From Mytilus edulis (lineage: Eukaryota; Mollusca; Bivalvia; Mytilida; Mytilidae), in NCBI RefSeq assembly GCF_963676685.1, contig NC_092345.1, forward strand, positions 84,819,592-84,883,591: a DNA stretch of 64,000 nt, given 5' to 3'. Numbering within the stretch: position 1 is the stretch's first letter; every line of letters starts with the position of its first letter. Under the pieces are notes generated by a model. That model had not been told where the DNA came from and searched no databases. It worked only from the letters and a program-made list of their open reading frames with translations. Below, in pieces: positions 1-11,700 of this stretch. A program made the translations under genes and the position numbers.

Positions 1-1592
1 TGAAAAAGCGCACAATGTCAGCTGTTGCGGTAATTTTTATCCAACATGAACTTTTGTTTACGTTAAGTAGTTTGCCATTGCTATAGTTTATTCTTTTGTG
101 TAAGTCTAAGGATAAATGGGCTTCATAACCGGAAGTGTAAAAATCAAGCCATTTATGAATAATATCATATCGTTTCTTTACTTTCCAGACAAATTTTCTT
201 TCTTACTAACTTTGTCGACTAACATTACTCCATCTTGAACAACAATGCATGTGCATTATGAAACAAAGCTTTCTATTGGTCGATTAATCTTTTGAGCTTT
301 GTTAAATTCTATGGAGGGCAAAATTAACAAAACAATACCAAAAACTGTTTTTCATTTTGTATCGGATATGCTGAAATTATCTCCCTTTGCAAGAATAAGG
401 AATGACTCAAAATGAACTATATTACTGTGTAAGAACAGATTATTAAGTGAAGATATAAATGAAACTATCTTATATTGATTTAAAATATATTTTTCAATTT
501 ACTGTATATTTTATAGAATACTTTGCTATTCTTATGAAAAAATTATACCTTGTAAATAAACTTGTTAAAATAGATATATAATAGAAATATAGGACAAATC
601 TCATCACTGACCTTGCGAGGGCTATATATCCAGTCAAAGTTGTTATAAACTCGCGTGTGTGGTTTATATACAATAAATTACATGCTGATATCAATACATA
701 TGTCAAGTCACATTATAATAAAGAAGCATGCTATACATACATTAATATAAAAGTAGAATGTTAATAACTAAATTTTAAGAACAGACACAACTAAATGTTT
801 TAGTCAATCTTTATATTATAAACTAAATATATTCTTTACTTATTTTGTAGTTTCGCCAAAAAGGGGGGATTGGCATGTAAATTTAAATTTTCAAATTTAG
901 TGCAAAACATCTAGGAGGAATCTATCATCTTTGATAAGATAGAATCATTCCTAATGAATACGACAAATATATAAGAAAAATGCTGATGTAATACTATTTA
1001 TAGACTTGTGTATATACCTTGACATGTCAATGTATATTGCAATTTAATTTTTGATAAACTTTGTAAGGATAAGGGCTAGCTTATAAACTTATCTAATTTT
1101 AATTGCTTACAAATTTCTTTAAACATACAAAATATGGTCATTGTCATCTGGGACTATTATACAAGAGAGTATAATTGATTATTCCAGTTTTCATAATTAA
1201 TTTCGTCTTGTCAAGGTATATTCACAATAGTCTATTAAACGAAAAACAGTTTATAGTATTGTTTTGTTAATTTTGCCCTCCATAGAATTTAACAAAGCTC
1301 AAAAGATTAATCGACCAATAGAAAGCTTTGTTTCATATTGCACATGCATTGTTGTTCAAGATGGAGTAATGTTAGTCGACAAAGTTAGTAAGAAAGAAAA
1401 TTTGTCTGGAAAGTAAAGAAACGATATGATATTATTCATAAATGGCTTGATTTTTACACTTCCGGTTATGAAGCCCATTTATCCTGAGACTTACACAAAA
1501 GAATAAACTATAGCAATGGCAAACTACTTAACGTAAACAAAAGTTCATGTTGGATAAAAATTACCGCAACAGCTGACATTGTGCGCTTTTTC
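1..1592. mobile_element. Foldback-type DNA transposon with 356-bp TIRs
   Basis: Bases 1-356 are the near-identical reverse complement of 1237-1592. The left end reads tgaaaaagcgcacaatg and the right end cattgtgcgctttttca. One of the few differences is ctaagg on the left against ctgagac-type sequence on the right. The 880-bp interior has no convincing ORF, so this is a non-autonomous element. The window starts at or inside its left end, so the true terminus and the target duplication cannot be read. It lies upstream of the first MED1 exon seen here, probably in a MED1 intron. Superfamily unknown. Confidence 0.85.
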
Positions 1593-2590
1593 ACAGTGCT
1601 GTGAAATTTATGTACGAAGTTTTTTACCCCAGTTTTGTGGGGTTTTTCGACCCCAGAAAAACGTGTTTATCCCATAAACTTGGGATCACCCCATGTTTCA
1701 TGACTTGAGCCCAACCTGATTAAGCCTGTTTCTCCACTACTATATTCTGTAGGTCTACTATATTTGATTTATGGAATGACTGTTAGATGTACATGAACCT
1801 TGACCTCATTTTTCATGGTTCACATTGAGTTTTGGTGATGAGGATTGTTTGTCAAATACTATTCGTAATAGTTTCTTAAATTGGATGATTAAATGATTGT
1901 AAGGTGGACAGTTTTCATCTGATTGGCCTAATTATTTAATGGTTTATTGGTTAATGCTGATCTTTCTTGATAAGTTCATTCCCTCAGATATTCTTTTTAT
2001 TTATCTAGTAAAGCTGTCAATTAGTGTATAGGTTGACATGAGACATCTATATTTGATTGTTCCACTGTACTAAGACAATCAGATGATGGTCTTTAATGTT
2101 AAACTTTGGTTTTGATGCTGATTTTATATCCATGAAAAAGATTTCATTAGACCCTTTTGACAAACTATTTAAGTAGGTGGAGTTCAACTTGTATATAGGT
2201 AAATTTGATTATTATATAATGTATATTATATACCAGTTTAACTGCACCTTCTTATATTGTTTGCTGATGTCAAACTTAATTAAAATGCTTTGTCAAACAC
2301 TAAAACAAACAAAGCTAGCATGACAAACAAGCCAACCAAACTCTACATCTATTAGGAAATTGACTCTAAACAAATATTTTGGCAAATTTTTACTGTCATC
2401 AGGTATTGCAAACTGTAAAAAAAAAACATAATTAAAAGATTGATGACTTCCATTTTACTGAAATATTGTAGCAAAAACATATGTATTTTGACTTATTTTG
2501 ATATTATATTTTACTCAAAAACAAAAAGTCTACTTTATTACACATGTACTTGCAAAACTGTGTGTCTAAATGACAGTCTTATCTTTTCAG
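1593..2590. other. Probable MED1 intron with a dispersed-repeat fragment
   Basis: I see no coding exon here. Bases about 1740-1930 carry one copy of a repeat (gaccttgacctcatttttcatgg, then attgtaaggtg) whose relatives form arrays at 20.4-22.6 kb and, inverted, at 57.2-57.8 kb. The rest is featureless AT-rich sequence up to the splice acceptor tcttttcag at 2590. Confidence 0.5.
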
Positions 2591-2715
2591 TTTACCATCA
2601 TTTCAAGCATTATCCAATGTCAACAGTTGTATGTTATCTGCCTGTTTTGTATTGGTATTACCACAGCCCATCCCTGTGGCCTTGTCTGTGGTCAGGTTGA
2701 TTAAAAATGTTACAA
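2591..2715 (+). CDS. MED1: MED1 exon, N-terminal domain part 1
   Basis: The acceptor is tcttttcag and the donor gtaagt. The frame starts with one base completing an upstream codon and ends in phase 1. It encodes LPSFQALSNVNSCMLSACF followed by LVLPQPIPVA, matching the MED1 stretch around PACFFLKFPQPIPVS. Confidence 0.85.
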
Positions 2716-5700
2716 GTAAGTCTAGTAAATCACATGTTCAATATAATTAGGATGATGTCTATAGAAGTCACGGCTGGAAAAAAACTCTCAATAAAAAAAG
2801 AACATGATATAGGATTTCATATCACATTCCAAATCAGCACTTGTTCAACATAAAGCTCATGTGTTTAACTCGTGTTACTGTCAACTGGATATTGATGCCT
2901 TAGCTAGATACAAGAAATGATACATTTAAACTCAATTTGGTATTCAACATACACAATTTAAAAAAAAGGATATTCCAAGCCCTTTTTTTGACTGAATGCT
3001 GTTATTTCCTAAACATATGAGACTTCGATAAAGGAGAATGAAAATTCTTTGGGTGTTGCAAGTTTCCCTTAATAGTATTCAAATATCTGTTTTGACTTAG
3101 TAGGTTTCCTTGACAAACAAACAAATGCAATGGTGAATATTGTATGTTTTAAATCTTAAATATATTTTGTTATAGATTTAGATGTGATAACAGTTGGTGA
3201 AGAGAACAGTTTAATTACTTTGTTGTTAAAAGATGTTTTTAAATGTAAAGCTGAGGATGAATTCTTTGTTGTAAGTACATTTGCACTGTTAGTTTTTAGG
3301 GAAATCAGTTGAAATATAAATGTACTGCTAAAATTTCAGTAAGCAAATATACATGTATGGTCCAAATATTAACTGAATTATCTGCACTACTGTACCACTG
3401 TGGTATGCAATTTATAAGACATTGAAAGTTGTCTTGAAACTGGATTGATAGAACTAGTTTACTAATATTGTGACTGAATTCATAAGATTCACAACTCATT
3501 TAATTCAACTCTTTTAGCAATAATTCCATAATCCTCAAAACTGCCTGCCTATATCGAAAATGGATCTTTTTAGGTTATAATATTTGCTCAGTTTAACAAA
3601 TGTGATTTTAACTTTGTCCTATTTTCAGACTTTGCCAGATCAACAGCATGTATTTTATATGAATGATATCAATGGTTGTTCGCTGGAACAACCTGCAGTG
3701 ATGGTCAGTAAGATTCCCTTTACTCATCCAACCAATGTTGCTCAAGTCCTTAACTGTTTACGACAACAACTCATCTTTAATACAGTTATTGGTAGTAGTA
3801 TTAGACCAAATGCTAGTCAAGGTAAGATTTTTTTAGAACACAGAATTCGTGAGTACAAACAAAAAGCTTATTAAAAGATTGTAACTTGAATGTTTTAATT
3901 TACAATTCAGTAGTAGTTCATTGAGCTTGTAAAGCTGTGATAGGAAAATGAATTTTGACAAAATAAATATGTTGGAGAAAGATGATATCATTGATAATAA
4001 TACATATATCAGTCAAAATTTTTTTTCCAGCATTCAGTATGAAAATAAGAAGATGTGGATTGAATGCCAATGAGACAACTTTCCACTAAAGTCTAAGAGA
4101 TCATATTCAATTATAAAGAACAGTTAATTTAAAGACATAGTTATGCTAATCGGACGTTGGGTCAATGGACTTACTTATTTGTTCAACTCTTGATATTCCA
4201 ATTAAGTAATAATTATATCATTCATGCATTATTTATATGATATATATACAGTGTTGTGAACTTTTTGTCTTCCCTGAAAGCAATACATGCTGTTCTGATA
4301 GTGCATAAGACATAAGTCTAAAAGTTGTTATATGCAAGTCAATAACAAACAAGTTTTCAAGAGCTTTTGAACCAACAGAACAAAAGCTCATCCTACAATA
4401 CATACATACTGGTAAATACACATTAAGGGCATACGATACAGTTACAGGGAAGGTAATGACGTTGCTAACGTAAAATGTTATTTTCGCGACGTCAAACTGT
4501 GACATATTGGGAAAAGATGCATTTTTCGACTGATTTTTATCATTCAAACTGATTTAATTTTAAAACAAGTGCATGGACCCCCGATTTTTTAAAACAGCAA
4601 TTTGTTTCATTTTGCAAGGAGATTATGTGACCCAAATTTTATAAAACTGTAAATAGCACAATTTTTTTAATTTTAATAAACATGCAGCAAAAAATGACGT
4701 TTTTTCCTCTATTCATGAACATTTGATGAATATAGAGTTATTTCGGAATGAAAATTGCATAATTTTTAATGATACTTATAAAATACAGAAATTACCGATT
4801 ATTTAACAAAAAACAATTTGTATTTATCTTTTAAAGCAAAAAAGTTACATCGTTCTTTCGAAAAAGAAAATACACAAATCTGAATTTTGAGCAAATATAC
4901 AAAATTTCGACCTCATTTTACTCAAAAAGTAGCACATGAAGGTATATTTTTTATGACATATTTGATTGACAGGTAAAAAATAGCCTATATGCAAATTTTC
5001 ATCAACTTGTAAATACAGGTTCAAAACTGTATCGTATGCCCTTAAGACATTCACACATATAATTCTCATCCTTCAAGCATTTATATTATAGGGATCTTGA
5101 AATTATAATTGTTTGTCTGAAAAAAATCCTGAATAGCTACAGTTGTGATATAATTTTGATCTTTTTATACCTATTTTTCAGAATGTTCTGTTGTATTTGA
5201 GTTGAATGCCTTATCCTTACAACAAATGACCCTCTCATTTGAACATCCTCTACACAATACAATGGTCACAGGTAAGACATGTTTTGTCTTTACTTATGAT
5301 ATGATTATTATTTTAAAGGAGTAGGTCCAGTAAGACCCGTTTTTGGCCCCAAAATATAGCAGTTTTAAATTATTTAACAAAATGTAAAGTTTAAGCTATT
5401 TATTGGAAAGAAGAATACTTTTGTTACATCAAAATTGTCTGTTTTTTACATACAATGCACATGTATCAAGTGCTAGCATCATAAAGTTGTGCTAAATTAC
5501 TGAAATCTTTAAAATATTAGTATTTTAGTTAATTTTAGACAGTTTCAGTCTGAAATGGAAGTGGCGGCATTTGTGTTCATTCTTAATATTTAAATGTAAG
5601 ATTTATTTGATGTCAATACATAACATATATACAGGTTGAGAATGAACACGAATATTTTGCATCCTATTTTTAATGCACAAAGTAAAAATTATTGTCAGAG

Positions 5701-8700
5701 TCCACACAAAAAAACAGGTTCTTTTCACTTGTTCCTAACTTTAACCTTTAATTTGACTGAAGTGAATATTGAAATTGTAGGGAACAGCAGTACTCTCTTG
5801 AATGATTTTTATTTATTTAATGAACTACTACTAATATATAGCATATTTTTATTTTTTTCAGCTGAAATAGATTTGAGTGATATTACGTATCCCAAGTTCA
5901 AGGTTATTTATAGTGAAGAAGAACAGTCACTTTGTTCAGAAGATTTAGCTGGTAAAATATTTCAAAGGTATGATATAAAGTATATAAAACTGTAATATGT
6001 CAACGGTTAATGGCATAATATCATGCAGGGCTTTCAATAGAAGGCGGTAGGTGGCGATTTTCGTCGTCTACTTGAAGGAAATCCGCCGCCTACTTTGCTC
6101 AAAATTGTAAAATTAAAAAATCAATAAAAATGACTAAAGGGGAAATTTACGCTGTTGACACAACCAGGGGATTTCCGATAAAGTGTGGTTGATATTTATA
6201 AACTTTCCCTATCTACGTGAAGTGACCCGAGTAGTCACGAACGCCTAGGCTGGGATCGCTATCAACAAGGAGAGTAAGGCGAAAACTACTGAAAGTAGAA
6301 ACCAGCAGAAGGCACCCGAACACCGTCCGTAAACAGACTCCTGATTGGTCGATTTACAACCGGTTTTCTTAAACGACCTACGATTGGTGTAATTAATAGG
6401 CGTGTACGAAAATGAGTAAACGAAAACAAAGTGACATCAGTCAATGGATTAGAAAAATACAAAAACAAGGTGCTTTATAAATATTGAATGGAAATACAAC
6501 TTATTCAAAGGAGAACACTGTATATTTTCACAATGTTAAAATAAAATAAAAAACAAACAAACTCCAATATAAACAACGTACAGCCACTGATCCACGTGTT
6601 CGCAAGGACACCGATCCCAAGTTTGTTTTAGATTCAAATCCTATAATTTACATAGAGTGAACTACATGGACATTTTCCATTATAACTATGTTGGCTTTGT
6701 ATTAGAAATTAAATAAATTGGTGTCGCAATCTTCTTTTCTTTGTATCTGTAAAGCATCACTGTCAAATTTGGGGCCACTTTAGGGTCTTCTGACTTCAAT
6801 GCACAATACAACGATGTACCCACACTCAATGCCCATGTCAAGGATCATATAATTTATTATCCTGTTAAGGATTTGTCTGCCTCTGTTGTATCTACTGAAC
6901 TGAATGTTAACTGCCGTAGCAATACTCAGGATGATAGCAACTTTGACTTTTAGAAACAACAATGTTAAGCCAATTAAAAATACAAGATTTTAATCAATAT
7001 CAATTATATTTTTCTTTAATTAAGCAGATCCATCATCTGACATAATCATTATCACCATGGGCTTTGCTCATTGTTGAAGGCTGTACAGTGACCTATAGTT
7101 GTTAATGTCTGTGTCATTTTGGTCTCTTGTGGATAGTTGTTTCATTGGCAATCATGCCACATCTTCTTTTTTTTATATGTTTACCTTGACTTGTCTGTGA
7201 ATGTTCATAATTGATCATAGACTAGTTCAAATTACAAATTTACATAAAGTCTTGGGATAATTTATAATTTACCTTCCAAGTAAAAAGTATTTAGGGTACA
7301 TCAAATTTTACTCATTATATATAATTTACTAGAGTTGAATTCATACAGTTTTGGTAATATTAGGCAGTAAAACATAAGATGAAGAATTGATACTTTTCAG
7401 TTTTTCACTCTTTATACCTGAAATGAAAATCAATACAAATCAACTCAAGAAGTTCAAGCATAATATCAAGTATAATAAAATTTTATTAATGAATAAATAT
7501 GATCTTTCCCTATATTATCACCATGTCATTGCTATTCTCAAACAACTTCAAATACAAGCTTTAAGTTGAAGTCTGGATCAAATGCATATATAAATGTAAT
7601 CTGTATTCACAGAAAATCCAACCATGCTACAAATTTTAATCAAACATTTACATTATCTTCATTAAAAAAATGATGTTTTGAGAGGACTGAAACAGGGTCC
7701 AGGAGACTCCCAGAATGCAGGATTTTGCACCATTTTAAAAAAAAATTCCGGGGCCCTTGAGCGGGCCCCAGACCCCCGGCCGTAGGTTCGACGAGCAAGC
7801 TCGTCGCCGCGGCCGGCTTCGCCGTCCGCATTGATGGGACTCCTATTTTTTGGTTTTATCCTCCTACTTCTAAACTTATTGAAAGCCCTGATCATGTATA
7901 ATATTCAATGATAAAAATAAACTGAAACTGTAATATGCTAGTAATAAATAGGCTTGTAAATTATTTCAAAATAAAAATTTGATATATTGAAGAATGAGTA
8001 CACTATGTTAAATTCATAAAATGAAAAATTGCCCTGAACAAATGAAATCTGTGAAAAGAAGATATTGTTTACTTATTAAGCTTACAACAGTTAATGTAAG
8101 GAAAGGACAAGTTAGTCCTTATTTTTGAATTAGTGTTTTAGTTTGATTTTTTTTTTTAACATTTGTTAGTGAATCTATATGATTATGGTTTGAAGCAAAC
8201 TTGATAAATCATTGAATATTTATATACTCTTAAACATGACTATCATGAAATAGAATTGAAACAAGTCACACACACAAATTGATATGCACTTAAAGCAACA
8301 CATGTGAAATTCGTTTTCAAGAAACAAGCAATATTCTTGATTGAAATCTTACATAACTTTATTGTGGTTTTATTTGAACAGAAATAAAATGGTAAAGTTA
8401 TAGTTTCAGAAGTATACAGATTTTTTTGTATGTCGTGTTTATACTTTGTATTCAAGCAACAGATGAAAGCATCATTACAGTACTCCAGAAATGTTAACTT
8501 TTGCTCATAGGGAGATTTTTTTCTATCTTCACATTGAAATGTATTATCAATGCATTAGAGATTCGGGTGCAAAGAGAAATTTGCCACGAAAAAAAATATT
8601 TACTCTACGACTTGTCAAACACATTTATAGCATACACTGATATTATAATTCATTTATAAATGCTAAAACTGACAACAAAGCAACTGATCAATCAACTACT

Positions 8701-11700
8701 CTTCCTTAGATTAAAAAAATCATACGATAAGTAAATCTATAAAAGAATGCACTTATTATTTCTTTTATCCCATGTCATATTATTTTATATTATATCATGC
8801 ATTTACATTATTGTATTTTACATTTAATAGATGTCTTTCTGTGCCTGTTACATTGCGGTCAGTAATTAACAAAGTCTCGGATGAAATTCGTAAAGAACCA
8901 CCCCCAGAACCTGTGTCAGTGACTATTCCGGCAGATCGGCCTCCTCCGTGGCCACCAGAATACTATTCTAGTCATTTTAGTCCTGGAAGAATTCCTATGG
9001 ATTTAAAAAATATTTCTCCGAATAATATGGCATTTAGAAATTATGGATTGCAACATTCCCCACAAATTTCATATAGTTTGGGAAATTTAATGAGTGGAAT
9101 TGGTTCTTCTATACAACCTTCACTGCCTCCAGAGGGAATTTTAATTGAACCACCTGCTCCAGAAAAACCTCATAATCCATTGTTAGCTGACTTGTTAGAT
9201 CGTAATTCACCAAGTCCTACTCCTGATCCTATTCAAAATCTGCCACAAAGTGAAGCACCAATTATGTCTAAACTGTTAGAGGACAGCAATGCTTCAGCTA
9301 TGGCCTCAAGTATTCCTCAGCCACCACTTAAAGCAAAACAAGTGCGTCGAAAAAGAAGCTCTAAAGGAGATACACCAGTTGTTGGACGTAGTCCTAAACA
9401 TCCTCGTATTTCAGAAAAAGAATCAGAAAGCAATGGATCATTACCACACTTAGATTTTGATTCTAGCGGTGGATCGTTTGACTTTGGTGATGTCCCAAAT
9501 CCAGGACCTCCTCATTCAATACATAGTCATGGACATCCAACACTGACCAGACAGTTGAGTATCATTGATTTAACCGATTCACAGGCTGATACTCCTGCAG
9601 GATTTTCAGGAGAATCTGAAATGCAGAAGCTTGAAAGTATGGTAGGAAATAAGTTGCCAAGACAGCCACATAGACAAGATAGTGAATTGTCTCAGTTATT
9701 GTCAGATTATGGAGATACAAGCCCAGCAAAGGAGACACAGTCTCCACACCATTATTATCATAACTCGGTGCCAAAAAACGATAAAGTGTCTACCTCTCGA
9801 GAGGATAAAATCCTCAGCGGGTCGAGGGAGGTGTTAAAGACCACAGACCCGACGTCACCCAACTACGCACATCAGAGCTTAATGGACCTACTTAGCATCA
9901 AACAAGAAGAGCCGGAATCTTCTTATAATTTTCAGAGGCAGAATTCTAATATTTCAATGATTTCATTGACCTCAAATGAGCCAAGTAATAGAAAGTTAAG
10001 TCATGGAAGTCATGTGCGATCTAATTCTATGTCGGATTTAAGTGATAGTGACACGTTTCCGTACAAAGAAAAGTCATGTGATAGCACAGCATTTAATGCA
10101 AAAACTTCAAATAAAAACCCAGCATTGGCAGCTAATTCAGACTCTAGCAGTTCATTAAAAATAAAACAAGAAGTTAAGGAGGAGAATGTGCATGACTTAA
10201 GAACGTTACTTACAATAGGGAAAGAAAAAGCAGAGAATAATGTGATTGATAAAGATAAATTCAAAAAGGAGGAAGGAACAAAAAATATAAGACTTAAAGT
10301 TTCAACTGTACAAGGGTTGAGGCAAAGTTCATTACCGAATGAGTTATTAAACACTGGAATTAATAAAAAGTCAAAAGCTCCGTTTGATTTTCATAGTGAT
10401 GACGATGACGATGATCCATTTGATTTTAGAGACAAAATGAAAGTTGTATCCTCATCACCTACACGCCTGCATATTCACAAACAAAAACTTTACAATCACA
10501 AACTGAGTAAAGAGAAGGACAAGAAAAAAGAATCTAAGAATAATATTGTGTCGGGTGAGAAACGAAAAAAAGATAAAAATGAATCGAAGAAAGAAAGGAA
10601 GAAAAAACAGAAAATGATGGAAAATTATAAAAGTACTTCTCTTGATGAATCTGCTATTTATAAATCTGTTACAGTTGTATCAGAAGACAGTAATAGTAGT
10701 AGTAATCTAAAGCCAATTCCTAAACTAAAGATCAATAAAAGCAGTCTTGGCATATCTGTTGGTAAAAGTCCAAGCAGAGAAGTATTGACTAGTAAAAATG
10801 AAACTGTGAAAAAATCAAAAGAAAAGTATGATAAACACTTGTCATCAAGTAAGAAATCATCATCACAGAAAGCCTATAAAGTACACCAACAATCATCGCC
10901 ATCAAATAGTATCACTGTTAGCAAAGCAGATTCCAAACTTATTACAAAAACTCCAACCATCAAACTCAAACCAATTGCAATGCCTACTAGTTCATCAGTC
11001 AGTGTAGGCTCAGCAAAAACCCCACCAGCATACTCCACAGCAAGCTCAACGAAAGGATCTACTACTCCTACTTCAACAACGATTGGCCGTATGGGAGCAG
11101 TGTCCTTAACAAAAAGTGGATCTCTTACTCCACCAGCAAGTGTAAAAGCAAGTACACCAACATCGCTATCAAAATCATTCCCAAATATGAAATCTTCAAG
11201 TAAAAGTACTTCTTCACTGCCTTCTGCTGCTAAAATACCTTCACAAAGATCAAACAGTTCATCCTCAAATAGAGGCTCGTCAGATAATAAAGAAAGTAAG
11301 AAAGAAAGAAATGGAACTTCAAATAGTAGTAAAAATTCTAGTGTTAGAAAAAGCAGTTCTCCAATGGCAGGTTCAAGAAATCCAATGAACTTGTCTAAAT
11401 CTTCACACTCATCAAATAAAAACCTATCATCATCTACCTCATCTCCCTTCTCAAACAAAAATCAATCGGCAGACGTTTTGTCTTTTCTCAACAGAGACTC
11501 TAGTGTCATTGCAAATCTGCCGAAAATTCCCAAAATGGCAAAAACAAATACAGCAGTGTCTTCTGGAACAAATAAATCTCAAACTACAGAATCTATTTCC
11601 AAAGCAGTGACATCTTCTGTTTCTGTAAATAGTAAAGTGAACCCAACATCAACTGTTAGTGCTAAAACAAATTTGACTAATTCAAGTATAAATAGTTCTA

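Larger units (their letters stand above)
6026..7890. mobile_element. CAGGG-ended (hAT-like) deletion derivative
   Basis: The left end CAGGGCTTTCAATA (6026) and right end TATTGAAAGCCCTG (7877-7890) are perfect inverted termini. Both sides are flanked by ATCATG (6020-6025 and 7891-7896). Inside, near the left end, + strand bases 6412-6471 read MSKRKQSDISQWIRKIQKQG, which resembles the N-terminus of hAT transposases; no further transposase is present. Bases 7740-7830 are an unusually GC-rich block. A - strand copy of the 'tgccaatgagacaact' module is inserted at 7059-7173. It lies wholly in the last MED1 intron (5968-8830). Confidence 0.8.

Noticed and set aside
1593-2590. An additional upstream MED1 exon
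   Set aside because: No stretch here matches the expected N-terminal MED1 sequence with usable splice sites; those exons are most likely left of the window.
10874-11458. 194-codon acidic, Leu/Phe-rich - strand ORF
   Set aside because: It is the antisense of the Ser/Lys-rich MED1 tail; its composition follows from reading TCA/TCT/AAA-rich codons backwards. No family likeness.
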